In this document: piece by piece, positions 17,192-28,300 of the stretch | Numbering within the stretch: the first letter of the stretch is position 1 | Layout: each line of letters starts with the position of its first letter | From: Bacterioplanes sp. | GTDB lineage: Bacteria > Pseudomonadota > Gammaproteobacteria > Pseudomonadales > Oceanobacteraceae | Direction of reading: 5' to 3' | Length of the DNA: 64,000 bases | NCBI GenBank assembly: GCA_014859445.1 | Contig: JACUUC010000014.1 | Span: 1-64,000 of the forward strand | Position numbers and translations under genes: made by a program | Notes under the pieces: model-generated | What the model was told of the DNA's origin: nothing | Database searches by the model: none | What the model saw: only the letters and a program-made list of their open reading frames with translations

Positions 17192-20173
17192 CTAGCGAAA
17201 GGTATTAATTAATGTATCAAAAATTTGTTTGGCCACCTGAATCACCTGTGCACTGGCGTTATAGGCCAGTTCGTGACGAATCAGAGCGGCCGCTTCTTCG
17301 TCGAGGTTCACACCCGACACGCTGGCAACGGCGTTTTCGGCGGTGCGCAGCAACACTTGGCTGGAGTCTCGATTCAGCTGTGCGCGGCTGGTGATGGAGC
17401 CAACCCCTTCAACCAAACGCGAATACGCTTCTGAAAAACTGGTATTGCCACCGAGTATTTTTTGCGTTTGTAAACTGCCCATGGCCGCACCGTTACGGCT
17501 GTCGGATTTACCATCTTGGTTAAAGTCGATGGTGAATTGGTCACCGCGTTGTACTAAGCCGCTGATTTCAACGTCAAAGCCAAAGTGCGTGGGCTGCCCA
17601 ACCGGATCACGAGGAAACAAGTTATTGCCCGGCGGGTCGATGGTTAAGCTGTAGTTCGGGTCGGTGATGATTTTAATTTCACCGCCCATGGTGATCTTGG
17701 ACGAGCCATTCGGGCCGGTGCCGTCGACATCCAAACGTGGCTGAAAACGAATTTGTCCGCGCTCAGTAATTTGCACGTCCAAATTACCGGCCCAAGTGAA
17801 ACCGGCGTTTTCTAATTGTTCACGAATGCCCACCAGCAAGTCATCGCCGGTGGCGTAATTGTCGGTGAGTTCAATACTGAATGTGCCTTGTCCGGGCACA
17901 TCGAATTCATAGCGGTAAGGGCCGCCTTCGCGGAAGTCGTAGCCATCAAACTCCGATAGCCGTACCGAAGGCGCTTCGGCGGTTTCACGCAGTTGTATGT
18001 CGTGACCATTGCCGACCGAGAAGCCATCGCCTAAATCGCCCGTCACTTCAAAACTCAAGTCATCGCCATTGAGGGCGATGACCGTCACTTTGTCACCGTC
18101 ACTGCGCGCCACAATGCCCGCGGCTTGCAGTTCACGATTGCTGTTGATGCGATCGGCAATGAAATTCGGCGTCATCGGGTCGGGTACGTCGGCCGGATAA
18201 TCGGGGTCGTACTTGGTTTGATTCGGCCCTAAGGTATCAGTGAGGTCGATGCCATTGAGGCGCACACCCAAGGGTAAAAAGCCGCTGCTGTCTTGGCGGA
18301 AATCACTCAATTCCACCGTGGTTCGTGCTAGGGCTTCAACCCCATCGCGTTTGCTGAGCGCGGCGGCAATGTCTTTGGCTGTGGCATTGGCTTGGGTAAT
18401 CAAAATGGGTTGCGTAGTCACCTGCCCTGTTTTCGGGTCGGTAAAATTGATACCAATGCGTTCCGGGAAAAAACCATTCCCGGGGCTGACAACCGCTGCG
18501 GGCGCTGGCGCTTGGTAGGTGGCTTGCACGGGCAAGTAGCCACCAAAACTGGTAAAGGCCGTTTTGCCTTCGTCCGTTGGCAGCAAGCTGTTACTGATGC
18601 CAGGCACATACACCTGATTCATTAACGGCGGAAACAGCGGAATCGGATTGCCAGGGTCGCTGTTGTCTAATACGTCATAGCGGGTTGGGCTGGTGAAACG
18701 AATCAATAGCGGCGGGTCAAGTCGCCCTTCGTTGGCTAAATACGGGGTACTGGTGTCATACACGCTGCCTTGGCTAATGACACCATTGCCGTTATTACCG
18801 ATTGCCGCTTGGGTATTGATCGGTGAGGCCAGCGCCACTTGTTCGGCACGGGTGATGTTCATGCCCATAACGGCCGATTCGTTGCGGGTTGGTTGCAACA
18901 AAAAGGTATCGCCGTTTTGAAAGCTACCGTCTTCGAACCGGATTTCAAATCCATCAATGATCAAGCTGTCGGGCAACTGACCTGACAGTGCTTGGGTGGT
19001 CAGCACTTTGTTGTCACTGAGGCGCGTCACACGGTAGGTAAAATCATCGGGGCCAACAAAGCGTACGCGATAATCACTGGTGGTCAGTTGGCTGGCATCG
19101 TCAATATGTACCGACATCACACGGTCATTGGGTAAGGCATTGTTGCGATCGCCCAAGACGCGCTGATAGGTTTTGGCGGGGTCGTTGACGTCGGTGAAAA
19201 ACGACTCGCCAGGACGACCGTCAAAATCGATGCCCAATTGATGCTGTTGGTTCATGGCTTCACTGATCACCAGCGCCAAGCGCCCCATGCCATTAACGGC
19301 AGGGTCGAGCACTTGCTGACGAAAGCCCAACATGCCGCCCAATTGCCCGCCTTTGATTTCGTTGGTGACGTTTTGCACCACGTCACCTTTGCGGAAGTAC
19401 AAATCCACCCGCGATGGGTCTTGGGCGCCAATGTCGGCAAACACTTGGTTGTAATCATTGCCCAACACCAAGGCCTGGCCGTTGCCAATAAACACGTTCA
19501 CACCGGCGTTGTCTTGCTGCACCACAGTGACTTCGACGTATTTGGACAGCTCTTTCAGTAAGCGGTCACGTTGGTCGAGCAAGTCGTTCGGTTCATTGCC
19601 TTGCGCCGAGGCGGTCGCAAATTGAATTTGTTCGTTCAACGTGGCAATGGATTCGGCAATGGTGGTGATTTGACCGGCAATAATGCCCATTTGGCCATTG
19701 AGGATGTTGTTTTGCTCGCGCAAGCGGTCATTGATGGCGGTGAAACGATCTACCAAGCCGTTGCTTTCGCTGATTAATACTTCGCGCGCTGGTAAGGATG
19801 ACGGATCATCCACCGCCGATTGCAACGCACCGAACATGCGCTCTAAGCCGGGCTGAATGCCCGTACCGGGGTCGGCCAGCAGGCTATCAATTTGTGACGC
19901 ATTGACGGCAAGAGCGTCAAATTGATTGAAGGTCGAGGTGTCGCGGCGTAACTGTTCCGTTAAAAACTGATCGTACACGCGACGTACCGAATCCACATTC
20001 ACGCCATTCCCCATCCAAACACCGCTTTGAAACTGCGGGCTGTTGGTGGCAAAGTTCACCTCTTGGCGGCTGTAGCCTTCGGTGCCGGCATTGGTGATGT
20101 TTTGACCCGTAATGGTCAGTGCCGCTTGCTGGGCTTTCAGGCCAGAAATACCAATACTCAGAATATCAGCCAT
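17192..20173 (-). CDS. flgK: FlgK, hook-filament junction protein 1, very long form
   Basis: First junction ring. The start at 20173 (MADILSIGISGLKAQQAAL) has GAGGG eight bases upstream; a GTG at 20188 is an alternative. Length is 993 residues against a usual 550-680. The conserved ends are intact: the N-terminal rod motif TITGQNITNAGTEGYSRQEV and the C-terminal DEEAAALIRHELAYNASAQV. The extra length lies in the middle (about 300-900). It includes DFNQDGKSDS, which resembles a calcium-binding EF-hand loop. The start codon lies inside the last codons of flgJ (8-base overlap), so the two are coupled. Confidence 0.93.
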   Translation of the reverse strand: MADILSIGISGLKAQQAALTITGQNITNAGTEGYSRQEVNFATNSPQFQSGVWMGNGVNVDSVRRVYDQFLTEQLRRDTSTFNQFDALAVNASQIDSLLADPGTGIQPGLERMFGALQSAVDDPSSLPAREVLISESNGLVDRFTAINDRLREQNNILNGQMGIIAGQITTIAESIATLNEQIQFATASAQGNEPNDLLDQRDRLLKELSKYVEVTVVQQDNAGVNVFIGNGQALVLGNDYNQVFADIGAQDPSRVDLYFRKGDVVQNVTNEIKGGQLGGMLGFRQQVLDPAVNGMGRLALVISEAMNQQHQLGIDFDGRPGESFFTDVNDPAKTYQRVLGDRNNALPNDRVMSVHIDDASQLTTSDYRVRFVGPDDFTYRVTRLSDNKVLTTQALSGQLPDSLIIDGFEIRFEDGSFQNGDTFLLQPTRNESAVMGMNITRAEQVALASPINTQAAIGNNGNGVISQGSVYDTSTPYLANEGRLDPPLLIRFTSPTRYDVLDNSDPGNPIPLFPPLMNQVYVPGISNSLLPTDEGKTAFTSFGGYLPVQATYQAPAPAAVVSPGNGFFPERIGINFTDPKTGQVTTQPILITQANATAKDIAAALSKRDGVEALARTTVELSDFRQDSSGFLPLGVRLNGIDLTDTLGPNQTKYDPDYPADVPDPMTPNFIADRINSNRELQAAGIVARSDGDKVTVIALNGDDLSFEVTGDLGDGFSVGNGHDIQLRETAEAPSVRLSEFDGYDFREGGPYRYEFDVPGQGTFSIELTDNYATGDDLLVGIREQLENAGFTWAGNLDVQITERGQIRFQPRLDVDGTGPNGSSKITMGGEIKIITDPNYSLTIDPPGNNLFPRDPVGQPTHFGFDVEISGLVQRGDQFTIDFNQDGKSDSRNGAAMGSLQTQKILGGNTSFSEAYSRLVEGVGSITSRAQLNRDSSQVLLRTAENAVASVSGVNLDEEAAALIRHELAYNASAQVIQVAKQIFDTLINTFR

Positions 20174-21281
20174 CGTTGCGTCCCTCACTTACACGGTTAT
20201 TCATCGCGGCGTGTGTATTCTGTTGCATCGCTTCGAGTGCCGACAACAAGGTAGAACTATTGGCAATGCGTTTGATTTTTTGACCGTATAAGGGGTCGGT
20301 GGCGTATCCGGCTTGTTGCAACGCGAAGCCGTATTGGCGTTCATCCAACCCTTGATCAATCGCCTGTTCGTAACGACGTCCCGAGCGTAAGAAGTTGGCG
20401 TAGTCGTTCATACCGTCTTCTAATGAGGCATAGGCTCGAAATTCGGCTTTTTCGTTTACGCGAATGCCGTGGCGATATTCATGTGTGGTGACTTCGACCG
20501 ATTCCCCAGACCAGCGCTGATCGGCTTTGATACCAAAGAAGTTATAGCTGTTGCGTCCTTGATCATCTTGAATCATGTGTTTACCCCAGCCCGTTTCTAA
20601 CGCGGCTTGCGCGACGATGGCACGCGGCTCTACATTGAGACGTTCACCAATCACTTGGGCGTGCGGGTACAAAGCGGCAACAAACTCGGCCGGAGTGGCA
20701 AATTGTTGCCCCTTGCCGCCATGGCCTTGGGCCGTGGTTGTCGTGGTTACGACTGGCTCGGCGGTTTTTTCCGCGCTGTTTTGAGTGCTGTTTTCAGTGT
20801 TTTTTGCGGAGTCTGAACTGCGTTCGACAGCCACGGGCGCTGCTGGCAGGTCTTTCAACACCTCATCCACGTCGTCGATGGCTTGTTGCAATGGGGTCGT
20901 TACGCGACGATCGAACAGTTTGCCTTGATCGAGCGGCACCGGCTCTTGTGTTTGTCCGTAATTGCGCATCAGTTGCGCATGAATGGTTTCTGCCAGCCCC
21001 ATGCCCTGCTGACCAGCCATCGACACCGACATTTGATCGTCGTACATTTTTTGGAAAAAGTCGGTTTCAGGGGTATTGAATAAGGAGTCTTCCTCGAACA
21101 CTTTGTTGGCCTGACGCATGGACGACAGCATCATATTAATGAACATGCTTTCGAATTGCTTCGCCACTTCCATCAACGCCGCATCGCGGTCGGTTTGACC
21201 CAGTTTATTGATGCTTTGTAGGCCATTTAGGTCGGTATAAACCTGACTGGCGGATGTTGAGATAGAAGGGGCTGTCAGCAT
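20166..21281 (-). CDS. flgJ: FlgJ, rod-capping protein with peptidoglycan hydrolase domain
   Basis: Rod assembly scaffold with a muramidase that opens the cell wall. 371 residues. The N-terminal rod-binding domain (about 30-110) has VAKQFESMFINMMLSSMRQA. A Ser/Thr/Glu-rich linker (150-190) follows. The C-terminal glucosaminidase domain (from about 197) has VAQAALETGWGKHM, with Glu229 as the likely catalytic acid. So this is the bifunctional form. AAAGGAG precedes the ATG and a sigma-54 promoter lies 26-41 bases upstream. Confidence 0.95.
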   Translation of the reverse strand: MLTAPSISTSASQVYTDLNGLQSINKLGQTDRDAALMEVAKQFESMFINMMLSSMRQANKVFEEDSLFNTPETDFFQKMYDDQMSVSMAGQQGMGLAETIHAQLMRNYGQTQEPVPLDQGKLFDRRVTTPLQQAIDDVDEVLKDLPAAPVAVERSSDSAKNTENSTQNSAEKTAEPVVTTTTTAQGHGGKGQQFATPAEFVAALYPHAQVIGERLNVEPRAIVAQAALETGWGKHMIQDDQGRNSYNFFGIKADQRWSGESVEVTTHEYRHGIRVNEKAEFRAYASLEDGMNDYANFLRSGRRYEQAIDQGLDERQYGFALQQAGYATDPLYGQKIKRIANSSTLLSALEAMQQNTHAAMNNRVSEGRNDG

Positions 21282-21306
21282 ATTGGTTCTCCTTTGTCAT
21301 GGAATA

Positions 21307-21322
21307 TGCAAAGAGTTTGCCA
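21307..21322 (-). promoter_or_regulatory. Sigma-54 promoter of flgJ-flgK-flgL
   Basis: Minus strand TGGCAAACTCTTTGCA: strong match to TGGCACG-N4-TTGCW with ten bases between GG and GC. Transcription would start close to 21295. Confidence 0.85.
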
Positions 21323-21350
21323 ACTTGCTTTTTTATTGCCCTAAACGAGA

Positions 21351-21378
21351 AACGCCGCGACAGATCAGCCACGGCGTT
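21351..21378 (-). terminator. Hairpin at the end of the flgF-flgI transcript
   Basis: AACGCCG and CGGCGTT with a 14-base loop, followed on the minus strand by TTTCTCGTTT. The short broken T-run makes it a moderate terminator. It separates the flgF operon from flgJKL. Confidence 0.5.
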
Positions 21379-21443
21379 GATGCAATCAAAGGTGAGTCAT
21401 GACTATTCGTCAAATAATCGTCACGAATATCACACTCTGGCTA

Positions 21444-21746
21444 CTATTGATTGGCGATGTGTTGATATTTGGCGCTGTTTTTAGCGCCTTGCTGCTGCTT
21501 AGCCAGCCCTTTTTGCTCTTGTTCTAACTGACGAACCAGCCCCTGCTCTTCTTGCAATAATTGCTCTAAAAACAGCTGTTGGTCGTTGGTCATTTCAATC
21601 AGTTCGTTGATTTCGGCAAACCATTTTTTCAGCAGATCGTTGCGCACATCAATGCGCTCGGCTACGCCTTCTTTCACACCTTGCTTTACCAAGGATTGAA
21701 TTTCTAACGACAAGCCTTTAATGCGTTCAAACATATCTGGGTTCAT
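21444..21746 (-). CDS. Small coiled-coil protein, possibly FliT/FlgN-like chaperone
   Basis: 100 residues, nearly all helical: [19 protein letters not shown], then [16 protein letters not shown], then a Gln/Glu/Leu-rich coil. I do not recognise it with certainty. The RxxLLxxWFxxIxxLI pattern resembles short flagellar export chaperones such as FliT. Its ATG overlaps the flgI stop by four bases (ATGA), so it is made in step with the P-ring protein. No gene of this kind normally lies between flgI and flgJ in Pseudomonas or enterics. An in-frame ATG four codons in is another possible start. Confidence 0.55.
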   Translation of the reverse strand: MNPDMFERIKGLSLEIQSLVKQGVKEGVAERIDVRNDLLKKWFAEINELIEMTNDQQLFLEQLLQEEQGLVRQLEQEQKGLAKQQQGAKNSAKYQHIANQ

Positions 21747-22840
21747 ATTACGATGATCTCCGCTTTAATCGCTCCGGCCTGTTTCATGGCCTCTAAGATG
21801 GCCATAAGGTCACCCGGTGCTGCACCCACGTCGTTGACGGCGCGCACAATGCTTTCGATGGATATGCCGGGAGCAAATCGAAACATGCGATTATCGCCTT
21901 CGTCGATATTGATCTCGGTTTGAGGAACAACCACTGTCTCGCCATCGGCCAAGGCATTCGGCTGAGAGACGGCTAAGTTTTCATTGATCGTCACGGTCAG
22001 GTTACCATGACTGACGGCAACAGGCTCAATCATGACGTTTTGACCCATGACAATGGTGCCCGTGCGTGAGTTGATGATGATGCGCGCACGCTCACGACCG
22101 GTTTCAATTTCTAGGTTTTCAATAATGGATAAGTAGGTTACTCGCTGCGTGGTATCGCGTGGCGCGCTGATTCGTACCGAACCGGCATCCAACGCTTCGG
22201 CAGTCCCCGGCCCCATTAAGCCATTGATTTTTTCGACCATAGCACGCGCCGTGGTAAAGTCGGGCTGATCCAAATTAAACACCAAACTATCACCACCAGA
22301 AAACGCACTGGGCACAGAACGCTCTACCGTTGCACCATTCGGGATACGACCGACACTGGGGACATTAACGGTAATGCTCGAACCATCATTGCCTTCGGCA
22401 CCAAAACCGCCAACCACCAAATTACCTTGTGCCACGGCATACACTTCACCATCGGCACCGCGCAATGGGGCAAATAACAAGGTTCCACCACGCAAGCTGC
22501 GGGCATTACCCAATGACGAAACCGTGATATCAATGCGCTGTCCGGGGCGTGAAAATGGGGGAAGCTCTGCCGTAATGGACACAGCCGCGACATTACGCAA
22601 CTTCGGGTCGACACCCGGCGGTAAATTAATCCCAAACTGCGCCATCATGTTATTGAAGGTTTGATTGGTAAACGGCGCTCGATCCCCCGAACCATCTAAG
22701 CCAACCACCAAGCCATAACCAATCAGCTGATTCGAGCGCACACCCGATATACTGGTAATGTCTTTAATGCGCTCTGCATAAAGTGGTGTGCTCATGACGA
22801 GAGCGATCACGCAAAGGGCTCGTGCTATCCAAATACTCAT
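21743..22840 (-). CDS. flgI: FlgI, flagellar P-ring protein
   Basis: Periplasmic ring around the rod in the peptidoglycan layer. The start at 22840 gives a clean signal peptide ([22 protein letters not shown]) with GAGG upstream; earlier in-frame starts at 22858 and 22900 have no ribosome site. The mature N-terminus [23 protein letters not shown] is typical, as is the C-terminal [23 protein letters not shown]. About 365 residues, normal. Confidence 0.94.
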   Translation of the reverse strand: MSIWIARALCVIALVMSTPLYAERIKDITSISGVRSNQLIGYGLVVGLDGSGDRAPFTNQTFNNMMAQFGINLPPGVDPKLRNVAAVSITAELPPFSRPGQRIDITVSSLGNARSLRGGTLLFAPLRGADGEVYAVAQGNLVVGGFGAEGNDGSSITVNVPSVGRIPNGATVERSVPSAFSGGDSLVFNLDQPDFTTARAMVEKINGLMGPGTAEALDAGSVRISAPRDTTQRVTYLSIIENLEIETGRERARIIINSRTGTIVMGQNVMIEPVAVSHGNLTVTINENLAVSQPNALADGETVVVPQTEINIDEGDNRMFRFAPGISIESIVRAVNDVGAAPGDLMAILEAMKQAGAIKAEIIVI

Positions 22841-22857
22841 GGGGCTGGCCTCGTTCA

Positions 22858-23538
22858 TTAAAATGGGAACCAAGGAGAATTGAGTATACGAGTACCCCAA
22901 CCCTCTTTCGTGGCATTATTCAAGCTACCCGTACCGCCAAAGGAAATTCGTGCATCGGCCACTTTCGATGAAAACACCACGTTCTCGGGCGAGATGTCTT
23001 GTGGGCGAACCAAACCGCGAATACGAATGTACTCATCGCCCTCACTTAACGTTAGCCATTTCTCGCCGCGAATACGCAAAATACCATTCGGTAAAATCTC
23101 AGCCACCGACACACTGATTTGTCCTGTTAAGCTGTTAGAACGATCGGCATCACCGCTACCCGAAAAGGAACGATCGGCTCCCATTTCGGTATCTAAACTC
23201 AAATTACGAAAACCCGGCACCGTACCAAACAAAGAACCTGTTTGAACTCTGGCATTCGACGATTTATCGGTACTGGTTTCTGCGGATTTCTGCGAGCGAT
23301 AGCGCTCATCAAACACCACTGTAATGATGTCGCCCACTTTACGCGCTTGCTGATCCGTAAATAAACCAAAGCTGTAACGCGATTGATACAACGAACCCGA
23401 TGAAGTGGGAGGCGCCTCCAGCCATTGTGCTGACACCGGAGCATAGTCTGGGTCATCCGGTATGACATCGGGTTGCAGAGGCACCGAGGTACAGGCACTG
23501 AGCGCCATCACCAAAAATACAATCATGAATCGCCACAT
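22858..23538 (-). CDS. flgH: FlgH, flagellar L-ring lipoprotein
   Basis: Outer-membrane ring around the rod. It has a lipoprotein signal, [16 protein letters not shown], with the lipobox Cys. The motif [21 protein letters not shown] and the C-terminal [13 protein letters not shown] are typical. The start at 23538 has GGGTGA just upstream; an ATG at 23550 overlapping the flgG stop is equally in frame. About 226 residues, normal. Confidence 0.93.
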   Translation of the reverse strand: MWRFMIVFLVMALSACTSVPLQPDVIPDDPDYAPVSAQWLEAPPTSSGSLYQSRYSFGLFTDQQARKVGDIITVVFDERYRSQKSAETSTDKSSNARVQTGSLFGTVPGFRNLSLDTEMGADRSFSGSGDADRSNSLTGQISVSVAEILPNGILRIRGEKWLTLSEGDEYIRIRGLVRPQDISPENVVFSSKVADARISFGGTGSLNNATKEGWGTRILNSPWFPF

Positions 23539-23549
23539 AACGTCACCCA

Positions 23550-24335
23550 TTAGGTATTCTGCGTTAAGAATTGCAACATACGGTCGGCGGCAGAGACGAC
23601 TTTCGAGTTCATTTCGTACGCACGCTGTACCGTGATCATTTTGACTAATTCTTCCACCACTTCGACGTTGGAGTTCTCCAACGCACCTTGCTCAATGGTG
23701 CCAAATCCGTCGTTATTGGGAATGCCTACCTGCGGTGCACCACTGGCCGCGGTTTCTAAAAAGATGTTACCGCCTGCGGCCTGCAAACCGGCTGGATTGA
23801 TAAAGTCAGCGGTTTCAATTTGGCCCAATTGCTGCGGATTCGGGTCGCCAAACAAGGTGGCTTGCACAATACCGTCTTTGCTAATCGTGAGTTGGTTCGT
23901 TTGCTCCGGTATGTCGATTTGCGGATCCAACAAATAGCCATTAACGTTAACGATTTGGCCTTCATTATTGATATGAAAAGTACCGTCGCGGGTATAGCCA
24001 ATATTGCCATCCGGTAACGTCACTTGGAAAAATCCACGGCCATTGATGGCCATATCCAATGGCTGATCGGTTAACTGCAACGAGCCCGTGGTGAACACTT
24101 TTTGCGTACCTGCTGTCCTCACACCGGTACCCAACTGCAAGCCCGATGGCAAACGCGTATCGGCCGAGCTGTTGGCTCCTGGCTGACGTTGAATCTGATA
24201 GAGTAAGTCTTCAAACACTGGACGGTCTTTTTTAAAGCCCGTTGTGGATACGTTGGCCAAGTTGTTCGACACCGTCGTTAGCGCCAAATCTTGTGCTTCC
24301 AACCCGGTTTTACTGACCCAAAGTGCTGGCATCAT
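23550..24335 (-). CDS. flgG: FlgG, distal rod protein
   Basis: Forms the distal rod. 261 residues, as in Pseudomonas. N-terminal rod motif TTVSNNLANVSTTGFKKDR, the internal LDMAINGRGFFQV, and C-terminal VQRAYEMNSKVVSAADRML. Ends overlapping the flgH reading frame and lies 13 bases after flgF. Confidence 0.96.
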   Translation of the reverse strand: MMPALWVSKTGLEAQDLALTTVSNNLANVSTTGFKKDRPVFEDLLYQIQRQPGANSSADTRLPSGLQLGTGVRTAGTQKVFTTGSLQLTDQPLDMAINGRGFFQVTLPDGNIGYTRDGTFHINNEGQIVNVNGYLLDPQIDIPEQTNQLTISKDGIVQATLFGDPNPQQLGQIETADFINPAGLQAAGGNIFLETAASGAPQVGIPNNDGFGTIEQGALENSNVEVVEELVKMITVQRAYEMNSKVVSAADRMLQFLTQNT

Positions 24336-24348
24336 AATGTGTTACTCC

Positions 24349-25095
24349 TTACTGGCTGGACAATATTTGTGTGGTGGCGGCGGTGTTTTCATCCACGGAC
24401 TTCATCAGTTTGACTTGCATTTCGAATTGTCGATTGAGGGCAATCAAACTGGTTAATTCAGTGACGGCATTGACGTTGCTGCCCTCAATAAAGCCATTCG
24501 CTAAGGTGACATTAGGGTCTGCGGGGGCCTGATTGACGGCTGGATCACGAAAGCGGAATAAGCCGTCTTCGCCTTTTTCCAGATCTCGGACATCGGGTCG
24601 AACTAACTTTAACTGTACCGGCTCAGCCACAGCGGCCGGTACTTCACCAAATGGTCGAATGGTGACAATACCCGCCTTACTGATTTCGATACTTTCGTAT
24701 TCCGGCAATACCACCGGGCCACCATCACCAATCAGTTGTAGGCCACGTCCATTGATCAATCGTCCGGCGGGATCCACGCTTAAGTCACCAGCACGAGTGT
24801 AGGCTTCTTCGCCATTGGGACCGACGACGGCAAACCAACCGTCACCTTCAATGGCCACATCCAAATCGCGTCCGGTTGCCATCATCGGGCCTTGGCCAAA
24901 ATCGCTGGCTGGACGTTCGGTCATGGCATACGCGCGTGTTGGGAAATGTTCGCCGAATACGCCCTGCGCACGGCTCTGGGTGTAATCGGCACGAAACCCT
25001 GACGTACTGGCATTCGCCAAATTGTTGGCATGCGCCGCTTGGCCAAGGGTATTTTGTTTGGCGCCGGACATGGCGATGTAGATAGCTCTGTCCAT
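24349..25095 (-). CDS. flgF: FlgF, proximal rod protein
   Basis: Rod subunit of 248 residues. It starts MDRAIYIAMSGAKQNTLGQA, has the rod motif ANNLANASTSGFRAD, and ends with LIALNRQFEMQVKLMKSVDEN. First gene of the flgF-flgG-flgH-flgI run, with a sigma-54 promoter 70-85 bases upstream. Confidence 0.95.
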   Translation of the reverse strand: MDRAIYIAMSGAKQNTLGQAAHANNLANASTSGFRADYTQSRAQGVFGEHFPTRAYAMTERPASDFGQGPMMATGRDLDVAIEGDGWFAVVGPNGEEAYTRAGDLSVDPAGRLINGRGLQLIGDGGPVVLPEYESIEISKAGIVTIRPFGEVPAAVAEPVQLKLVRPDVRDLEKGEDGLFRFRDPAVNQAPADPNVTLANGFIEGSNVNAVTELTSLIALNRQFEMQVKLMKSVDENTAATTQILSSQ

Positions 25096-25164
25096 ACTGA
25101 CCTCTCAATGCACTGGCACTTATGGTAGAAAAAGCGCCAAGAAAATGGTTATTACCTTTTCTTA

Positions 25165-25180
25165 TGCAGAGGTTGTGCCA
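25165..25180 (-). promoter_or_regulatory. Sigma-54 promoter of flgF operon
   Basis: Minus strand TGGCACAACCTCTGCA: near-perfect -24 and -12 elements with the right spacing. Confidence 0.88.
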
Positions 25181-25246
25181 ATAATACTTTTTATAATGGC
25201 ATCAAGGACTTAGATAGAATACAAAGCGCCGGAGCAAGGTATTGTG

Positions 25247-25291
25247 AAAAAAAACGGCAAGTTCATCCAAAACAAAGGAAGAAACTTGCCG
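25247..25291 (-). terminator. Terminator of flgBCDE
   Basis: On the minus strand CGGCAAGTT pairs with AACTTGCCG, with further pairing inside the loop, followed by eight T. It lies about 30 bases after the flgE stop. Confidence 0.92.
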
Positions 25292-25322
25292 CTGATGTGC
25301 GTACCGAAGACGGTCGCAACGA

Positions 25323-28300
25323 TTAAATGTTCAGAATGTTCTGCGTGACCTGATTCATGGTTTCAATGGTTTTTGAACTGGCTTGGAAATTCCGTTGCGC
25401 AATGATCAGCCGCACCAATTGCTCGGACAAATTGACGTTCGAATCTTCCAAGGCTGACGATCGAACCTGACCAAACGACCCTGTGCGCGGCGATCCTACC
25501 GTGGGCGTGCCCGATTCAAACGATTCCGCCCAGCCAGTACTGCCTAACGGTGTTAGTCCTTCAGGATTGCGGAAGTTCGCCAAGGCCACCTGCCCAAGCA
25601 CTTGCGCCTGACCATTGGTGAAACGAGCAAAAATGATGCCTTCGTTATCAATCTCTAACCCGGTTAGACGACCGGTCGAGAAACCATCTTGGTTCACTTC
25701 ATTCACCGAGAAAGGGCTACCAAATTGCGTCGATCCATCTAGGCTGATTTGGAAATTCGAGTTATTTGCGGGTTCGGTCAGTGGCAAACCACCTTCCAAC
25801 ACATTCACTGGCCCCAATGCACCCGTCAAATTACCTTGGCTATCTCGTGGTACCCAGTTGGTGATGAAAATATCGCCGGTACTGGCTGAGTCGAGCGTGC
25901 CGTCCTGATTGAATGACAGTTCATAGCGTGCGCGACTGGGTTCTAAGTTCTCAGGAAATGGCAATGACGGATCAGGATCACCCACTTCTTGCCCATCAAC
26001 CAAGACATACATCACCCAACGGTTTTGACCGGATGAGCGATTTTCATCCACTGGCTCTTTAACAAAATATTGGGTCATCACATGTGGATTGCCTAAACTG
26101 TCGTAGATGGTAGTCGATGTCGCGTGGTTGTAGGTGTCTTGATCCAATGGATCAAAGGCGTTGATGGTGAATGGGGTAAATTCATCGTCGGTGAGTGCAC
26201 CAAAAATACCCGCCACCGCTGGGCGTGGATTGGCCAAGCGATAATCTTCGTTCAATACAAAAGTGACCTCACCCCCTACGGCCGCGGCTCGATCAGCAGC
26301 CGCTGTCCCGCCCAACACCACTGGGCCGGTATTTGCGGCTCCTTGTACCACCAACGAGTCCGTAACGATTGGACTGTTCATCTCTAATTTAATGTCGCGC
26401 CCAATTTGGTTGGTAATGACCAAATCGCCATTATCATCAATACTCGCGCGGAAACCGGGCAAGGTGGTCGGACGGAATGAGTTAATTTCTTCCGCCAACT
26501 CTGGCAACGTCGATGCGGATAATTGTTGGCCATTCACCGTTAAACGCATATCACGACTGGGGCTGTTGTAGCTTAATTGCGGAATGGTCATGGTGGTGGT
26601 GGCGGTCGCGGTCACACCGGGCTGTTGATTGAATAAAGCAACAATTTCGTTGGCTTCAGCACCTTCAGGAATCAGCAACTCCGTTTCTTGTCCTTTTGGA
26701 TCGATTAAGGTAACGCGTTGCTCTGGGTAACGGTTACTGACGCCCGCAATACCCGTCGTTAGCAAGGCATTGTCTTCACGATTGACTTGCAAAATGCCAT
26801 ACAAATCATTGGCGCTGATATCTTGACCCGCTGCGGTAATGTCGGTGATGGAAATCAACGAGGCTTCACCCTCCTCAATCGCCACCAATTGCAAGGTAAA
26901 CTCAGGAGGTACAACGCGCGGCTGTACTTCGACTGCTTCGGCACGCACGCCAATAAAACCGAGTGCATCTTGGCTGTTCAATTGGCGATTAATGCTGGCC
27001 GCCAATTGTTGTACGGAACGAAATTCCTCGTTCAATGAAATGACGACCGAGCCACTGCGATTGTCATTGTCTGGCGCAGGGACGGTTAAGTTAATACGGA
27101 AGCTGTTGCTGCGATCCACTTCGTTCTGACCTGCAACGGTAAACAAGCTATTCAAGCCTAAGGCGTTTACGGCTTGCGGCTCAGCAAGCGTCGGGGTAAT
27201 GGCAATGCCTTCGCCAGCGCCAACTCGGCTGTTGGTAAATACCAGTTGTCCACCCGTGGCCGCCACGGAGACTTTGCCAGATAAACCACTCGCACCAATG
27301 AATACATCAATTTGCTGCTGAATGGCCACGGCGATGTCGGTTAATGACGCGTAATTCGCCGGTGGAATGGTGATGGTAAACGGCCCAGCCGCATTCCCCG
27401 TGGTGCTGGTCACCGCCAATTGAAATTCATTATTGGCCTGAACCGGCTCCACACCGCCATCAAATCGATTACCCGTTAAGAAGCCAAGACTGTTCAAGCT
27501 CAAATTATTAGAGGCAACCGAGTTATCGGCCAATTGAATAAAATCACCGCGCTGCGCGGGCGCCTGCACCCGAAATTCAATACGACCGGCGTTGTTGAAT
27601 GCTTGTACTTGCTCATTGCCAGCACCGGCCGTCGCGGTAATTTGCGTGTTAATTTGCGCAATGGCATCACCAATCGACAAGGTGTTGTAACCGGACCCCG
27701 GAGGCGCACCTAACCATGCCGCCTCACTGAGGTTAATGGCATAGGTATCGCCCGCTTCCGTGGCAATGGTAAAGGCCAGCGTATTGGTACCAGCGGTGCT
27801 GATGTTCAACGCGCTGTACACGTTGTTGGCAGTTAACTGAGCAAACTCACCGGGGCTACTGGCTACCATATTCAACGGCGGCGTGGCCGTGGTACGTGTG
27901 GTGGTAGAGGTGCCGGGGATGGTACGAAAATCCGCCGTTAATGGACTGGCACCGACAAACAAACGCGACCCTTCCACGCCGGCGGCCACTGCGCCACTAG
28001 CACCAAAGGCACCATCCCACGCGGCCGTGTTGGTCATAGCAAAGCTGGTGCCATTCGTCGCGTTAAAACCGGCACGCTCCAGAATCAATTCACCACTGAT
28101 CGCCTGCGTGGCTCGCATCTGAACCGAACCTAAGGTGTTGTCTAGCGCCGATTGAATGTCATTCAAGACATCTTGCACGGTAGAACCCGCAGGCACACCG
28201 GCTAAGGTCACGGTTTGAATGCCATTGCCGTCACCAATGTCCAGTTCAATACTGATTGGCCCATAACCCGCTGCGGCGGCCAATGCCAAGTCGTTACCAA

